The notes under the pieces are model-generated. The model saw only the letters and a list, made by a program, of their open reading frames with translations, was not told where the DNA came from and made no database searches. A program made the translations under genes and the position numbers. A DNA stretch of 64,000 bases from Vibrio sp. 10N (lineage in GTDB: Bacteria; Pseudomonadota; Gammaproteobacteria; Enterobacterales; Vibrionaceae): positions 496,001-560,000 of the forward strand of contig NZ_BTPM01000002.1 of the NCBI RefSeq assembly GCF_036245475.1, in the 5' to 3' direction. Shown here piece by piece: positions 52,780 through 61,396 of the stretch. Every line of letters starts with the position of its first letter. Within the stretch, counting starts at the first letter, position 1.

Positions 52780-53829
52780 ATGTCCTTTGCCCCTATCGCA
52801 AACAATGTTAGTGAACTCATCGGTAACACCGACTTAGTTCGAATCAATAGTCTTTCCGAAATATCCGGCTGTGACATTCTCCTTAAATGCGAGCATCAAA
52901 ACCCTGGAGGCTCGATAAAAGATAGGGCGGCGCTTCAGCTCGTGAAAGATGCGATTGATAGTGGCGAGCTCAAGCCGGGCATGACGATTGTCGAGGGGAC
53001 TGCGGGTAATACCGGTATTGGATTGGCATTGGTGGCCAAGTCAATGGGTTATAAAATGCTGGTGGTTATGCCAAAAGGGCAAGCGCAAGAAAAAGAGCGT
53101 ATGGTTGCTTTGCATGGTGCAGACCTGCTGTTGGTCGACCCTTGCCCTTTTTCAAACCCGGATCATTTTTACCATACCGCTAAGCGTATTGGTGCTGAGC
53201 ACGACGACTATTGGTGGGCCAATCAATTCGAGAACTTGAGCAACTACCGAGCTCACTATTTGCATACTGGCCCGGAAATCTGGCAGCAAACCGAGGGTAA
53301 GATTGATGCTCTTGTTACGGTGGCTGGGACGGGTGGAACCATTGCGGGTAACTCTCATTATTTATCCCAGCAAAAGCCAAGCTGTAAAACCTGGTTAGTC
53401 GACCCTGATGGTTCGGGTATTTATTTATTTCTGAAGTCTGGGCAGTATCAGTCAAGTGGCAGTTCCTTCACGGAAGGCATTGGTATCATGCGAGAAGTGG
53501 AGAACTTCAGGCAGGCCAAAATCAATCATGCTATCACTTTGCCGGATCAGGACTTGGTAACGATATCGCGCCTAGTTTCCGAGCACGACGGTATTTTATT
53601 AGGCAGTAGCTCTGCACTAAATGTAGCTGGGGCTCTCTATGCAGCCGCAAGAATGGGTAAGGGAAAGACTATTGTTACCTTCAGCTGCGATCTGGCTGAG
53701 CGTTCGTACTCCAAGTTATACAATGAAGCGTTTTTGAAGGATAAGGAAATTGAGCTTAACAAAGAGACTCTGGCTGAACTATGGTCTCGCTACCAGTCGG
53801 AAGATGGCAGTATGGTGGTTGACGTCTAA
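52780..53829 (+). CDS. Cysteine-synthase-family PLP enzyme
   Basis: A 349-residue fold-type II PLP enzyme: substrate loop ELIGNTDLVRI, PLP lysine in NPGGSIKDRAAL, TAGNTGIGLA (the TSGNT-like loop), and phosphate-binding GTGGTIAG. It belongs with CysK/CysM and cystathionine beta-synthase N-terminal domains, but it is longer than CysK (about 320) and the TSGNT loop reads TAGNT. It may use a substrate other than O-acetylserine. Start 52780 has GGAG five bases upstream. No sulfur-assimilation gene is adjacent. Confidence 0.87.
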   Translation: MSFAPIANNVSELIGNTDLVRINSLSEISGCDILLKCEHQNPGGSIKDRAALQLVKDAIDSGELKPGMTIVEGTAGNTGIGLALVAKSMGYKMLVVMPKGQAQEKERMVALHGADLLLVDPCPFSNPDHFYHTAKRIGAEHDDYWWANQFENLSNYRAHYLHTGPEIWQQTEGKIDALVTVAGTGGTIAGNSHYLSQQKPSCKTWLVDPDGSGIYLFLKSGQYQSSGSSFTEGIGIMREVENFRQAKINHAITLPDQDLVTISRLVSEHDGILLGSSSALNVAGALYAAARMGKGKTIVTFSCDLAERSYSKLYNEAFLKDKEIELNKETLAELWSRYQSEDGSMVVDV

Positions 53830-53852
53830 CTCTTAGAAACGTGCAGCAACTA

Positions 53853-53877
53853 TTAACCGGTAATTGATGCCGGTTAA
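53853..53877. terminator. Hairpin between the cysteine-synthase-like and AraC genes
   Basis: TTAACCGG pairs with CCGGTTAA around nine bases. It overlaps the stop of the convergent AraC gene and may serve both directions. Confidence 0.55.
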
Positions 53878-54776
53878 GCGGTCACTTTGCCAGTTAAGTA
53901 CTGCGCTCGGAATTGGGATGGCGTTATCCCTTTAACGCCTTTGAACTGTCGGTTAAAGTTCGAGACGTTATTAAACCCTGATAACTCTGCAATCGATGCC
54001 ACAGGCATATCGCCATTGACCAACATCTCACACGCTTTCCCAATCCGAAACCTTTTTAGGTGTTCACTAAAATTTTCCAGAAAGTGACGCTCAAACAATC
54101 GATAGGCGGAGCTCTCACTGATGTGTAATGCTTGGCACAAATCGCCGACTTTTATTGGTTCGGCGTAGTGTTGCTCGATAAAACGTCGAGCCAGTTCGAC
54201 ACGCCTTGTTGATTCATGATCGTCAATATGCTGCATTCCATAAGGCGTAATCGACAGTGCTTGCGCATTTTCATCATCGACTAATGCACTGAGTGCGCGT
54301 AGCACCCTGATAAGCTGATGGTGCGTCTCATACTGCTCTAAATGGCGTAGCTGTTCATAAATAAACTCTGCGGTCTCTGCGCTAAAGGTTAAGCCACAGG
54401 CCGCTTTGGCAAGTATTCGCTTTAAGTGCCTGAACTCAGGAAGCGTTTCAATGAGTGATTCTATCCATTGGTGTCGAAACCAGAGAATTAGGGTGCTGTG
54501 CTCTGGTTGCTGACAATTTTTGATTGAGCCCGTCACCATATGAGGCAGGCCGGGCCCGTATAAAAGTAAACAGTTGTGGTGAATATCATTCACGGAATCG
54601 CCAGCAAAATAGTGACCAGAGACCTGCTTTTGAGGATCTCGATACAACACCAGCTCATACTCAGAATGGTAATGCCAAGTGCAGGTGCGCTGTGCGCTAC
54701 CACTGTGACAATAAAACTCTTTAACCGACCAATTAAAGTCGTTTTCACTTAGCACGTTTTCTATCAGCGGCTTCAC
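53874..54776 (-). CDS. AraC-family regulator with cupin sensor domain
   Basis: A 300-residue regulator: an N-terminal cupin-like ligand domain (CTWHYHSEYELVLYRDP...GDSVNDIHHNCLLLYGPGLPH) and a C-terminal double helix-turn-helix (IKVGDLCQALHISESSAYRLFERHFLENFSEHLKRFRIGKACEMLVNGDMPVASIAELSGFNNVSNFNRQFKGVKGITPSQFR). It is divergent from the SetA-like exporter gene. A perfect 15-base palindrome (54848-54862) in the gap is a candidate shared operator. The ligand is probably a sugar, inferred only from the neighbour. Confidence 0.88.
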   Translation of the reverse strand: MKPLIENVLSENDFNWSVKEFYCHSGSAQRTCTWHYHSEYELVLYRDPQKQVSGHYFAGDSVNDIHHNCLLLYGPGLPHMVTGSIKNCQQPEHSTLILWFRHQWIESLIETLPEFRHLKRILAKAACGLTFSAETAEFIYEQLRHLEQYETHHQLIRVLRALSALVDDENAQALSITPYGMQHIDDHESTRRVELARRFIEQHYAEPIKVGDLCQALHISESSAYRLFERHFLENFSEHLKRFRIGKACEMLVNGDMPVASIAELSGFNNVSNFNRQFKGVKGITPSQFRAQYLTGKVTA

Positions 54777-54847
54777 GCTCTGTCGTCCTTACTCTCGTCC
54801 TTGAATTGTCATCAGAATAAGAAAGTTAGCCGATTCAGTCAAAACCA

Positions 54848-54862
54848 ATTCATTAAATGAAT
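54848..54862. promoter_or_regulatory. Palindrome between AraC regulator and MFS exporter
   Basis: ATTCATTAAATGAAT, a perfect palindrome around one central base, in the 192-base divergent gap. Confidence 0.45.
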
Positions 54863-54968
54863 GAAAAGTATCAACAATCGACGGATTGCCATTAATGATT
54901 TAAGAGGAGTGACCGTAAACTAACGACTATACCGAATGAGTAAAACGGCTAAGCGAGGGGAGCGCGCT

Positions 54969-56150
54969 ATGTTTAAAACCAAAGAATCCATCATTTTTTT
55001 GATAATGACCTTTGTCGCTGGGATATGTGGGTCATTTTTCTATCCACTTTCTAGTCTGTTTGTTATTGAAGCGCTGGGCGCAAGCCCAACCATGCTCAGT
55101 GTTTACATGATTGCTTCATTTCTCTCGGCCGTTATTGTGTCGCAATACATCGCGATGAAGTCTGATCAAGGTTGGGATAGAAAACACATACTGCTGGTTG
55201 CGCTTGGTTGCTACTTAATTACGGTGCTGGGTTTTAGCTTTACTCGTAACTATTATCTCGCGGTGGGTTTTGCCGTCGTGTTTGGTAGTGTGAGTGGTGC
55301 TATTTTTGGCCAGTTGTTCGCTTTAGGGCGAGAGTATGCCGATGAGCATATTAAGGACAGCGCCAGCTTTCTTTCAATTATGCGAGCAGGAACGGCGATT
55401 GCTTGGGTAGTCGGCCCTCCTATGGCATTCACGTTAAAAGCTCATTTTGGCTATAGCGCTTCGTTTTTAATTGCAGCTTTCGCAACGTTAGTCGCTATGG
55501 TGCTTGCCGCGCTCTATTTGCCAAACAGTATCGTTAAACCACAAACGTCAGAACCCAAGCCTCGTGCGCCGATTGGAAGTAAGGTACCGCTTTTTTGTCT
55601 TGCGTTGATATTGATGTTCTGTGCCAACAATCTCTATATCGTCAGTATGCCCCTTTACTTATCACAGGAGCTAAACGTTGATGCCAGTTGGGTGGGCTAT
55701 ATGTTTGGTATGGCAGCACTGTGCGAATTGCCAATCATGATAAAAGCAGGGCGCATGGCGATAAAGTTTGGGACCATGAAGCTGCTACTTATTTCTTTAG
55801 TTAGTGGTACCGCATTCTATCTCGTCATGCTCAATGTTACCCAGATTTGGCAATTACTCGCCGCGCAAATCCTCAATGGTATTTTCATTGGTATTACCGC
55901 CACTCTCGGCATGGTAGCGTTGCAGGATATGATGAAAGAGCGTTTAGGTACGGCATCAACGCTGTTCACCAGTCTGCTACAAATTAGCATGTTGTTGGCG
56001 AGTCTTTCCGTTGGTGTGGTCGGGGAGCTGTATAGCTATTTCGACGCTTTCTATGTCTGTTTAGTTTGTGCAGCAGGTTCACTATTATTATTGGTGTACT
56101 TTGCTGCTCAAGAGAGTGGGAACGCAACACAAAGTTCTGTTCTACAGTAG
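54969..56150 (+). CDS. MFS sugar-efflux transporter, SetA-like
   Basis: A 393-residue protein with twelve predicted membrane segments. It resembles the Set family of sugar exporters: GICGSFFYPLSSLFVIEALGASPTMLSVYMIASFLSAVIVSQYIA, then SDQGWDRKHILLVALGCY with the MFS loop, and RAGTAIAWVVGPPMAF. The start at 54969 has GAGGGGA seven bases upstream; the ATG at 54936 adds eleven charged residues. Set proteins export sugars or analogues. It is divergent from a cupin-AraC regulator that likely controls it, and a strong terminator lies about 160 bases after. Confidence 0.83.
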   Translation: MFKTKESIIFLIMTFVAGICGSFFYPLSSLFVIEALGASPTMLSVYMIASFLSAVIVSQYIAMKSDQGWDRKHILLVALGCYLITVLGFSFTRNYYLAVGFAVVFGSVSGAIFGQLFALGREYADEHIKDSASFLSIMRAGTAIAWVVGPPMAFTLKAHFGYSASFLIAAFATLVAMVLAALYLPNSIVKPQTSEPKPRAPIGSKVPLFCLALILMFCANNLYIVSMPLYLSQELNVDASWVGYMFGMAALCELPIMIKAGRMAIKFGTMKLLLISLVSGTAFYLVMLNVTQIWQLLAAQILNGIFIGITATLGMVALQDMMKERLGTASTLFTSLLQISMLLASLSVGVVGELYSYFDAFYVCLVCAAGSLLLLVYFAAQESGNATQSSVLQ

Positions 56151-56312
56151 GTGGAATAGTAAACAAACAATCAGATTGTTAGTTTTGGTTGAAGTACAAG
56201 ATGTGTTGCCTAATTTAAATGGTATGCGAGAAGAGATTGCTAACTTTTTTGTGAAGCTCTATAGTTCTTCCACTTTCTTGACTCACTTGTTATTCGCATT
56301 GGTCAAGCATCT

Positions 56313-56340
56313 ACCCGAAGCAGTTTGCTTCGGGTTTTTT
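56313..56340 (+). terminator. Rho-independent terminator
   Basis: ACCCGAAGCA pairs with TGCTTCGGGT around GTT, followed by TTTTT. It ends the exporter transcript and insulates the downstream operon. Confidence 0.9.
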
Positions 56341-56453
56341 CTTTATATTCCTGGACGTTACCTAAATAAATAGCCGCATATAAATTCGATCTTTGTAGCA
56401 AATTTGAACATGTTTCTTATCTAGCCATTTCCCTAATTCGTATTTGAGAGAGC

Positions 56454-56476
56454 AATCACAGCAAACCATTGTGATT
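56454..56476. promoter_or_regulatory. Inverted repeat upstream of hupE
   Basis: AATCACA and TGTGATT separated by nine bases, about 70 bases before the hupE start. It is a candidate operator. The halves resemble CRP/FNR-type half-sites but are in the outward arrangement, and they do not match the E. coli NikR box. Confidence 0.4.
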
Positions 56477-56544
56477 CCATATTATTGTTTTTACAAAATA
56501 GAGCTTTTACTCTAATTTCATTTTAAATATGGAAGGAAACTGCA

Positions 56545-57117
56545 ATGAAAAAGGTAATGAAGTTACTCAGTGTAGCGGTGATTTTGGTATCGCCATTCGC
56601 ACACGCTCACGGCATTCATGACGGGCTATCAGTTTCGTTATTGAATGGTTTTTTCCACCCTTTCCTCGGGCTGGATCATCTGTTGATCTTGCTTGCCATG
56701 GGTATAGCTAGCCAAATGTCTTGCTTTGAAAAGTTAAAAGGCGGGTTATTTATCCTAGCGGCTCTTTGCATGATGGGGGCTGGCTTTGTATTTGGACTTT
56801 GGTGGGAGGCCCGCAGTGTGATGGAAGCCTTGATACTAGGCTCAGTTTTCGTCGCCGGGTTTGCTGTCTGGAAGCTTAACTCGGGCTCTTGGCTGGCAAA
56901 AGCACTTGTGACAACTTCATTGTTAGCGGTTTCCATCCATGGCTGGGCTCACGGCGTTGAAGTGGGTCATGCGTCTCTAGCTACATTTGCCATTGGGATG
57001 TTGATGGGGTCGGTCGTCATCATGGTACTAGGGAGTCAATTGGTGAAGTTGGTGTCGTCACAAAAATTGGCAGCAGCTATTGTGAGTTGTGGTGTTTTGA
57101 TTGGCGTTATTGGCTAG
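56545..57117 (+). CDS. hupE: HupE/UreJ-family nickel permease
   Basis: A 190-residue membrane protein with a signal-like N-terminus (KLLSVAVILVSPFAHA) and the family signature AHGIHDGLSVSLLNGFFHPFLGLDHLLILLAMG. A second His-rich segment, SIHGWAHGVEVGH, follows. Five or six membrane spans are predicted. HupE/UreJ proteins take up or move nickel (or cobalt) across the membrane for hydrogenase or urease maturation. It is first in a tightly spaced hupE-hypB-oxidoreductase-hypA operon, so nickel is the likely metal. GGAAGG before the ATG. Confidence 0.88.
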   Translation: MKKVMKLLSVAVILVSPFAHAHGIHDGLSVSLLNGFFHPFLGLDHLLILLAMGIASQMSCFEKLKGGLFILAALCMMGAGFVFGLWWEARSVMEALILGSVFVAGFAVWKLNSGSWLAKALVTTSLLAVSIHGWAHGVEVGHASLATFAIGMLMGSVVIMVLGSQLVKLVSSQKLAAAIVSCGVLIGVIG

Positions 57118-57129
57118 AGGGGAAGGGTG

Positions 57130-57801
57130 ATGTCAGATTTCAAAGTAATGGAAATTAAAGAGAGTGTGTTTGAAAACAATGATCGTCAAGCAGACTTGTT
57201 GAGGGACTCTCTAAAAGCACGCAAGCTGTTCCTTCTCAATCTAATGTCGTCTCCAGGATCCGGTAAAACCACGACCTTGGTTCAAACCTTAGAGCAAATC
57301 AAACATGACGTTCGTGTTGGTGTCATGGAAGCGGATATCGACTCGGATGTTGATGCTCATACTATCGCAAAGCAAGGCGTTAAAGTTATTCAGGTTCATA
57401 CAGGTGGCATGTGTCACTTAGACGCTGATATGACCGCACAAGGCTTGGAGGGACTGCAAGCCGATGAACTCGACTTAGTCATACTCGAAAATGTAGGCAA
57501 CCTTGTTTGTCCAGCTGAGTTTGATACTGGGGCAGTAAAAAACGCGATGATTTTGAGTGTACCAGAGGGGGACGACAAGCCTCTCAAGTACCCACTGATG
57601 TTCTCGATCTGCGATGTGTTGCTAATTAATAAAATCGACACACTGGAGTATTTTGATTTCGATTTAGATGCGGTCATAGAGCGCGCCAAAGCACTTAATC
57701 CTGACATTCAAATCTTTGCCATCTCTGCCAAAACAGGCGCAGGTATAGCGGATTGGACTGGGTGGTTATGTCAGCAAGTGAGTGATTGGAATGCTAACTA
57801 A
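57130..57801 (+). CDS. hypB: Nickel-insertion GTPase HypB
   Basis: A 223-residue G3E-family GTPase: P-loop SSPGSGKTTT (GSGKT at 43-47), EADIDSDVDAHTI, the metal-binding HTGGMCHLDADM, ENVGNLVCPAEFD, and guanine-binding NKID. There is no His-rich N-terminal nickel store and no CxxCGC motif, so it is the minimal HypB type. It hands nickel to HypA and then to the enzyme precursor. The start is ATG 57130 with AGGGG upstream; GTG 57127 is possible. It begins 12 bases after hupE and ends 11 bases before the oxidoreductase gene. Confidence 0.93.
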   Translation: MSDFKVMEIKESVFENNDRQADLLRDSLKARKLFLLNLMSSPGSGKTTTLVQTLEQIKHDVRVGVMEADIDSDVDAHTIAKQGVKVIQVHTGGMCHLDADMTAQGLEGLQADELDLVILENVGNLVCPAEFDTGAVKNAMILSVPEGDDKPLKYPLMFSICDVLLINKIDTLEYFDFDLDAVIERAKALNPDIQIFAISAKTGAGIADWTGWLCQQVSDWNAN

Positions 57802-57812
57802 GGGGCAAGGCG

Positions 57813-60515
57813 ATGGAACAGGTAGTTAAGCAGAAGGTAATCTCATACGCGAATAAAATCAGTATGGTCAAGGATGGGTCGAAGCGCGCTGTCACTGCCA
57901 CGGACCCGGAGTACCGAATTTTTGAGCCCATCATGAGTGATGAAATGGCAGAGGTGGGACTGGCACTGGAATTAAAACAGCCACTGAGCGCAGTTGAGGT
58001 CGCCAAGAAATGTGGTAAATCTGTCGAAGTAACAGAGACTTTGCTTTGGGAACTCGCCGTAATAGGTGCGGCGTTCGTGAATAAAATCGATGGTGTTGAC
58101 AAGTACTGGCATGACGTATGGGTGCCGGGCCATATGGAGATGGTGGTCAACAATAAGGCTCTTATTGAGCAATACCCGCAGCTTGGCAAAGCGTTTGATG
58201 ACTTTGGTAAGAAGCGCGGCCCCATTGCTGCAGGTAATGTTCCCATTGGAAAAGGGCCGATGCGGGTTATTCCTATCGAAACCGCGATTAATGGGGATAC
58301 TAGGAGCGCTTCTTATGAGGAGGTGTCTAAATACCTTGATGACAACCACGTGTTCTCGCTGTCCGATTGCGCATGTCGAGCATCACGTGAAGCTCAGGGG
58401 GAGGGCTGTGGGCATATCAAAGACGACATTTGTATCCAGATGGGGCATGCCGCTGAGTACTACATTCGCACTGGCAGAGGCAAAGAAATCTCCCGAGATG
58501 AGGCCAAAGCGGTACTGCGCAAAGCAGAAGAAAACGGCTTGATGCATCAAATCCCCAATTTTGACGGTTCAGGAGAGACGCACGCCATCTGCAATTGTTG
58601 CGGATGTGGCTGTTTTGCTTTGCGGTTGGCAGAGCAGTGGCAAAACCCCGACATGATTCGATCCAACTATGTGGTGAAGATTGATGAGACCAAATGTGTA
58701 GCGTGCGGAGAGTGTGTTGAGACCTGCCCAACCAACGCGCTCAGACTGGGGCAAAAGCTTTGTGCCACTCAGCCCAAAATCAAACCAGAACGAGAACTTC
58801 CATACACCAATGAGTGGGGAGACGATAAGTTTAATCCCGACTATCGTGTGAATCGTCAGGTCGCTAACGACGACGGTTCTGCACCGTGTAAAGCGGGCTG
58901 TCCTGCCCATATCGGTATACAGGGCTACATTAAATTAGCGTCGCAAGGTAGATACATTGAAGCTCTTGAGCTGATCAAGCAAGAAAACCCACTGCCGGCA
59001 GTTTGTGGCCGTATTTGTCCACGCAATTGTGAGTCTGAATGTACTCGCGGAGATATCGATGATCCTGTTGCCATCGATGACATTAAAAAATTTATCGCGC
59101 AGCAAGACTTAGATTCAGACACTCGTTATATCCCCACTAAGCGCCATAACTATACCGATAAGAAAATCGCGGTAGTAGGCAGCGGCCCTGCCGGTTTGTC
59201 ATGTGCGTACTTCTTGGCAGTTGAAGGCTATAGCGTGACCGTATTTGAGAAGCAGCCTGCGCTGGGAGGTATGCTAACGCTTGGGATCCCTTCTTATCGC
59301 TTAGAAAAGAATGTGATAGAGGCGGAAATTGAGGTACTTAGAGAGCTAGGCGTCGAGTTTCGCACCGGTGTGAATGTCGGACACTCGGTCACGCTGGATC
59401 AGTTACGTCAGCAAGGCTATCGCGCGTTCTACTTAGCTATCGGTGCGCAGCAAGGCAAAGCACTGCCCATTGATGGGGCCAATGCAAAAGGCGTGATGAC
59501 GGGCGTCGAGTTTCTTCGGGATATCAACCTTGGCCACCCCTCAACGATTGAGGGCAACATTGTGGTGATTGGCGGCGGGAATGTCGCAATTGATGTGGCG
59601 CGAACGGCTGTAAGAACGGAGGTCGAAGATGTTGCGATGTACTGCTTGGAAAGTCGAGCAACAATGCCCGCTCATGGAGAGGAAATCTCTGAGGCGCTAG
59701 ATGAAGGCATCACAATCAACAACGGTTGGGGACCGTCACGTATCGTGAGCGAAGAAGGCAGGGTCGTTGGTGTGGTGTTCAAACGCTGTTTGTCGGTGAT
59801 AGATGCCGAAGGGCGATTTTCCCCTGTGTTTGATGAGAGCGAAGTTCGCTATGTCAAAGCGGATCGTGTGTTGATTTCCGTCGGACAGGCAATTGATTGG
59901 GGCGAGCTATTAAACGGAAGTGATGTTTCAGTTTCGCCAAATCAACAAGTGCAGGCGGACGAAGTGACTTATCAAACGGCACAGCCAGATATTTTTGTCG
60001 GTGGTGACGCGTTAACAGGCCCAAGGTTTGCTATTGATGCGATTGCACAGGGGAAAGAGGGGGCGATTTCTATTCATCGTTATGTTCAACCAGGTCAAAG
60101 CCTGCGACTTGGCAGACTAGAGCGGGCTTATACTTCTTTTGATAAATCGAATGTGCAATTGGCGGGCTATGACACGGCGCCGCGTCAAACTTTACACCAC
60201 GTGGATGGCGCTCAGTCTCGCACTACGTTTCGTGACTTGCGCGGTAATCTGACCGCTGAACAAGTACAAAAAGAAGCCGAGCGCTGCTTAGGCTGTGGCG
60301 TGGTAACTACGGATGATTTTATGTGCGTAGGCTGCGGCTCTTGTACAACCAAGTGTAAGTTTGGTGCCATCTCATTGGTGAGAGCGTATGACGCGGAAGG
60401 CAGTGAACTGCGTGACGCACGTAAGCAAATTATCAAGTATGCCATTAAGCGTAAAGTGAAAGTGACCATGTATAAACCAATCAAGAAAATCAAATCCTTG
60501 ATGCCGATTGGATAG
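57813..60515 (+). CDS. 900-residue iron-sulfur and flavin oxidoreductase inside a hyp operon
   Basis: Modules in order: an N-terminal region of ~285 residues with unusual cysteine clusters (DCACRASREAQGEGC from Cys186; CNCCGCGC from Cys260); a ferredoxin site CVACGECVETCP (Cys295-305); a GltD-like cysteine-rich domain at ~350-410 (CKAGCP...CGRICPRNCESECTRG). An FAD/NAD(P)H pyridine-nucleotide reductase core follows (GSGPAG at 456, GGGNVAIDVAR at 587), then a C-terminal ferredoxin site (CLGCG...CVGCGSCTTKCKFG, from Cys825). It resembles the small subunit of glutamate synthase or the electron-bifurcating NfnB fused to an extra iron-sulfur head. It lies in the hupE-hypB-hypA operon and is presumably cytoplasmic. 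The redox partner is unknown. Confidence 0.85.
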   Translation: MEQVVKQKVISYANKISMVKDGSKRAVTATDPEYRIFEPIMSDEMAEVGLALELKQPLSAVEVAKKCGKSVEVTETLLWELAVIGAAFVNKIDGVDKYWHDVWVPGHMEMVVNNKALIEQYPQLGKAFDDFGKKRGPIAAGNVPIGKGPMRVIPIETAINGDTRSASYEEVSKYLDDNHVFSLSDCACRASREAQGEGCGHIKDDICIQMGHAAEYYIRTGRGKEISRDEAKAVLRKAEENGLMHQIPNFDGSGETHAICNCCGCGCFALRLAEQWQNPDMIRSNYVVKIDETKCVACGECVETCPTNALRLGQKLCATQPKIKPERELPYTNEWGDDKFNPDYRVNRQVANDDGSAPCKAGCPAHIGIQGYIKLASQGRYIEALELIKQENPLPAVCGRICPRNCESECTRGDIDDPVAIDDIKKFIAQQDLDSDTRYIPTKRHNYTDKKIAVVGSGPAGLSCAYFLAVEGYSVTVFEKQPALGGMLTLGIPSYRLEKNVIEAEIEVLRELGVEFRTGVNVGHSVTLDQLRQQGYRAFYLAIGAQQGKALPIDGANAKGVMTGVEFLRDINLGHPSTIEGNIVVIGGGNVAIDVARTAVRTEVEDVAMYCLESRATMPAHGEEISEALDEGITINNGWGPSRIVSEEGRVVGVVFKRCLSVIDAEGRFSPVFDESEVRYVKADRVLISVGQAIDWGELLNGSDVSVSPNQQVQADEVTYQTAQPDIFVGGDALTGPRFAIDAIAQGKEGAISIHRYVQPGQSLRLGRLERAYTSFDKSNVQLAGYDTAPRQTLHHVDGAQSRTTFRDLRGNLTAEQVQKEAERCLGCGVVTTDDFMCVGCGSCTTKCKFGAISLVRAYDAEGSELRDARKQIIKYAIKRKVKVTMYKPIKKIKSLMPIG

Positions 60516-60584
60516 CATATTGGATAGGGTAGGTAAGCTAAATTCGCTGGCAATCGAACGGTTGCCAGCCGATAGGGAGGTGCC

Positions 60585-60926
60585 ATGCATGAACTAGGAG
60601 TCGTCATTGAAGTGGTGAAAACGGTGCAGCGCTTTGCCAAGCAGCATCAGGTTACCGCCGTAGATACCATAGTGCTGCAAATAGGCGAGTTGTCATCGAT
60701 GATCCCCAAGTACGTGGAGGCGTGTTATCCCGTCGCAGTGGACGGCACGGAACTGGAACAGACTAAGTTAGATATTGAGATCATTGAAGCGAATGCACGT
60801 TGCAGGGGGTGTGGGCAGGTTTTTGCGGTTTTGAAAAATCATTCCATTTGCCCTGAGTGCCAAAGTAAAGAATGGGGGCTTCTATCCGGTAAGGAGTTCA
60901 ATATTAAACAAATATTGGCATGTTGA
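60585..60926 (+). CDS. hypA: Hydrogenase nickel-incorporation protein HypA
   Basis: A 113-residue HypA/HybF protein with the invariant N-terminal Met-His-Glu, where His2 binds nickel. The zinc ribbon CRGCGQVFAVLKNHSICPEC is at about residues 72-94. HypA docks with HypB and delivers nickel to the hydrogenase large subunit, or to urease in some bacteria. GGGAGG lies right before the ATG. It starts 69 bases after the oxidoreductase gene and closes the nickel operon. No hypC, D, E or F is present in the window. Confidence 0.93.
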   Translation: MHELGVVIEVVKTVQRFAKQHQVTAVDTIVLQIGELSSMIPKYVEACYPVAVDGTELEQTKLDIEIIEANARCRGCGQVFAVLKNHSICPECQSKEWGLLSGKEFNIKQILAC

Positions 60927-60981
60927 GCGTAGTGATGGTACAAAATGACAGTGTAACAAAGTGACGTTGTAAGGGAGTACT

Positions 60982-61266
60982 ATGTCAAAAACGATCCTCA
61001 AAGGTCATATCGAGGTGCCGGAAGATGAGCTTTCTGTCGTGATAGAAGCGCTGCATCAACACAAAGCGCTGACCTATGCCGAACCGGGCTGTCTGGTGTT
61101 TACGGTAGAGCAAGATACTAATCAGCCAACCCGATTTAGTGTTTACGAAGAGTTCGTAAACAAAGCGGCATTCGAGTATCACCAAGCGCGCGTCGCCGAT
61201 TCCGATTGGGGACGAGTGACGGTGAATGTAAAACGTTTCTACACGGTTTCTACTGAAGCGGAATAG
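60982..61266 (+). CDS. ABM-domain (antibiotic biosynthesis monooxygenase-like) protein
   Basis: A 94-residue single-domain ABM protein (LKGHIEVPEDELSVVIEALHQHKALTYAEPGCLVFTVEQDTNQPTRFSVYEEFVNKAAFEYHQARVADSDWGRV). It has the EPGC/F and YE.F..KAAFE.H elements of the ferredoxin-like ABM fold. Family members act on quinones or haem or serve as dimeric oxygenases such as YgiN. AAGGGAG precedes the ATG. It follows hypA by 55 bases in the same direction and may be in the same transcript, though its link to nickel is unclear. Confidence 0.85.
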   Translation: MSKTILKGHIEVPEDELSVVIEALHQHKALTYAEPGCLVFTVEQDTNQPTRFSVYEEFVNKAAFEYHQARVADSDWGRVTVNVKRFYTVSTEAE

Positions 61267-61396
61267 TATTCGTTGCCTTGAAACTTCATTGGCCTTTTTT
61301 GAATTCAACTCACATTCTTAACCAAGGTTCTTGCTTGAGGTTCTGATCATCTCTCCTATACTGCTAACCACATGATATTAAAGGCTCAATTAAATC

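Larger units (their letters stand above)
56151..56544. other. Intergenic region before the nickel operon
   Basis: 394 bases holding a terminator at 56313-56340 and an inverted repeat at 56454-56476 (both listed). No gene seen. Confidence 0.55.
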
